Under the pieces are notes generated by a model. The model was given only the letters and a program-made list of their open reading frames with translations, searched no databases and was not told the DNA's origin. A DNA stretch of 63,285 bases from Sphaerimonospora mesophila NBRC 14179 = JCM 3151. Lineage in GTDB: Bacteria; Actinomycetota; Actinomycetes; Streptosporangiales; Streptosporangiaceae. A program made the position numbers and the translations under genes. Each line of letters starts with the position of its first letter. Position 1 is the stretch's first letter. Where the stretch lies: assembly GCA_001552515.1 (NCBI GenBank), contig BCRI01000025.1:1-63285 (forward strand), in the 5' to 3' direction. Below, in pieces: positions 61,926-63,285 of this stretch.

Positions 61926-63143
61926 GTGGATGACGTGGGCGGCGTGTTCGCCGATCTGGTGGGGCAGGACCAGGCGGTCGGCGTGCTCAGGAGGGCGGCC
62001 GCGGCGGCGGCGGAGACGGTCGCCGGTGGTCGTGGCACGGGTATGACCCACGCCTGGCTGTTCACCGGGCCGCCGGGATCAGGCAGATCGAGCGCGGCCC
62101 GGGCCTTCGCCGCCGCCCTGCTCTGCGACGGGCCGGGGCGGCAGGCGGCGGACCGGGGGTGCGGCCACTGTGAGGCATGCCATCTGGTGGGGGTCGGCTC
62201 GCACCCCGACCTGACCCGGGTGCGCCCCGAGGGACTGTCGTACAGCGTCCGGCAGACCCGCGACCTGGTGCTCAAGGCGGCGGGGGCGCCGACGCTCGGC
62301 AAGTGGCGGATCGTCCTGTTCGAAGACGCGGACCGGGTGACGGAGGCGGCGGCCAACGCGCTGCTGAAGGCGATCGAGGAGCCGCCGGCGCGGACCGTGT
62401 GGCTGCTGTGCGCGCCCTCGCCGGACGACATGATCATCACGATCAGGTCACGCTGCCGCGTGGTGACCCTGCGTACCCCACCGGCGGAGGCGGTCGCGCG
62501 GATGCTGACCGAGCGCGACGGCGTCCCGCCCGACATGGCGCTGTTCGCCGCCCGGGCCGCGCAGGGCCACATCGGCCGGGCGCGCCGGCTCGCCCTCGAC
62601 GAGGAGGTACGGCGACGCCGCGCCGACGTGCTGTCGATTCCCGGCTCCCTGGGCGGCGTGGGGGACTGTGTCGTCGCCGCGGAGCGCCTGGTCAAGACCT
62701 CCACCGAGGAGGCGGACGCGGCCACGGCCGAGCTCAACGAGACCGAGACGGCCGAGCTGCGCAAGGTGTACGGCGAGGGCTCGTCAGGCAAGGGGCTCAA
62801 CAGGGGGCTGGTACGCGGCGGCGCCGGGGCGCTGAAGGAGCTGGAGACGCTGCAGAAGTCCCGGGCGACCCGGATCAAGCGCGACTCCCTGGATCTCGCC
62901 CTGCTCGATCTGGCGGCGTTCTACCGCGATGTGCTCGCCGTACAGTTCGGCGCGGGCGTCGAGCTGACGAACGAGGATCGTAGGCGGGAGATCGAGGCGC
63001 TGGCGCGCGGTTCTTCGCCCGAGGACACGCTGCGCCGCACCCGGGCCATCATGAGGTGCCGCGAACGGCTCGCCGCGAACGTCAACCCCCAGATCGCGGT
63101 GGAGGCGATGACCCTCACCCTGCGATCTCCCGGTGTCGGATAG
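61926..63143 (+). CDS. holB: DNA polymerase III subunit delta'
   Basis: 405 residues from GTG 61926. AAA+ clamp-loader features: FTGPPGSGRSSAARAFAAAL (P-loop variant), the four-Cys zinc module CGHCEACHLVG, DADRVTEAAANALLKAIEEP (Walker B/sensor region) and TIRSRCRV. Part of the replicase clamp loader. It is separated from the divergent sensor kinase by about 105 bp. Its stop codon lies in the first unit of a 15-bp tandem repeat. Confidence 0.93.
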   Translation: MDDVGGVFADLVGQDQAVGVLRRAAAAAAETVAGGRGTGMTHAWLFTGPPGSGRSSAARAFAAALLCDGPGRQAADRGCGHCEACHLVGVGSHPDLTRVRPEGLSYSVRQTRDLVLKAAGAPTLGKWRIVLFEDADRVTEAAANALLKAIEEPPARTVWLLCAPSPDDMIITIRSRCRVVTLRTPPAEAVARMLTERDGVPPDMALFAARAAQGHIGRARRLALDEEVRRRRADVLSIPGSLGGVGDCVVAAERLVKTSTEEADAATAELNETETAELRKVYGEGSSGKGLNRGLVRGGAGALKELETLQKSRATRIKRDSLDLALLDLAAFYRDVLAVQFGAGVELTNEDRRREIEALARGSSPEDTLRRTRAIMRCRERLAANVNPQIAVEAMTLTLRSPGVG

Positions 63144-63222
63144 TCCTGTGTCGGATAGTCCTGTGTCGGATAGCCCGGTGTCTGATAGCCCGGTGTCTGA
63201 TAGCCCGGTGTCTGATAGCCCA
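63133..63222 (+). repeat. 15-bp tandem repeat, six units, starting over the holB stop codon
   Basis: GTGTCGGATAGTCCT ×2, then GTGTCGGATAGCCCG, then GTGTCTGATAGCCCG/A ×3. The TAG in the first unit ends holB; the period is a multiple of three, so every unit repeats the in-frame stop. In another frame it reads VSDSP repeated. Confidence 0.9.
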
Positions 63223-63285
63223 GGCCGCTGTCGGCGCGTTGCCACGCCGTGACCGCCCTTTTGCTTCGGCGCGTATCGTGGGGGG

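Noticed and set aside
63133-63222. 15-bp array as a CRISPR or coding extension of holB
   Set aside because: No spacers; every unit carries an in-frame stop for holB.

Overview
The window is high-GC actinobacterial DNA. The gene families (chaplin-like repeats, MFS–dTMP kinase fusion, ricin-linked glycosidases, PucR, RpiR and LacI regulators, GTG starts, SIS proteins) and the topA–metallophosphoesterase–tmk–holB order point to a mycelial actinomycete, most likely Streptosporangiaceae (Nonomuraea/Streptosporangium-like). The genus is an inference; no rRNA is present.

Layout. 1–11.6 kb: a catabolic locus with a 3'-truncated FAD oxidoreductase (-), a divergent PucR regulator, an S9 peptidase, a second FAD oxidoreductase and an oligopeptide-type ABC transporter. 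The fused ATPase of that transporter is split by a frameshift in a G6 run. 11.6–17 kb: two secreted arabinan-type glycosidases (GH43 and GH127, both with ricin domains) behind two LacI-type operators. 17.5–18 kb: a cobalamin riboswitch that leads only into a 46-codon ORF. 18–25.6 kb: an amino-sugar/glucan locus with a BadF-type kinase, an RpiR regulator, a SIS protein, a CBM3–GH16 enzyme and a sugar ABC importer lacking its own ATPase. 25.7–30.4 kb: an arsenic locus (two ArsR, ArsO-like oxidoreductase, ArsM) next to an integrase scrap, then a CBS protein and NhaA. 31–36 kb: secreted propeller proteins, cspA with a leader hairpin, and a MerR regulator.

34.3–46.5 kb is a mosaic accessory region. 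It holds DUF2637, ABC ATPase and recombinase remnants, a GH26 mannanase with a LacI regulator, and an approximately 5.25-kb segment bounded by the 3' end of tRNA-Leu(GAG) and a 16-bp copy of it. That segment carries a YefM/YoeB-type module, a recombinase fragment, an 800-residue 2OG-Fe(II) oxygenase protein and an intact serine recombinase. 46.8–63.3 kb is core-like: M20 peptidase, membrane protein, eight-repeat chaplin-like protein, DUF5703, topA, metallophosphoesterase, MFS-tmk fusion, acyltransferase, two-component system and holB.

The most unusual signal is a pair of 165/166-bp palindromic elements (11621–11786 and 58283–58447). Both start and end in CTAG and both lie between convergent genes. 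They share a core while their outer arms differ yet stay complementary. In the second copy the terminal CTAGs supply the stop codons of both flanking genes. A second recurring theme is short tandem repeats that begin at a stop codon (arsR 25.7 kb, chaplin-like gene 51.16 kb, holB 63.1 kb).
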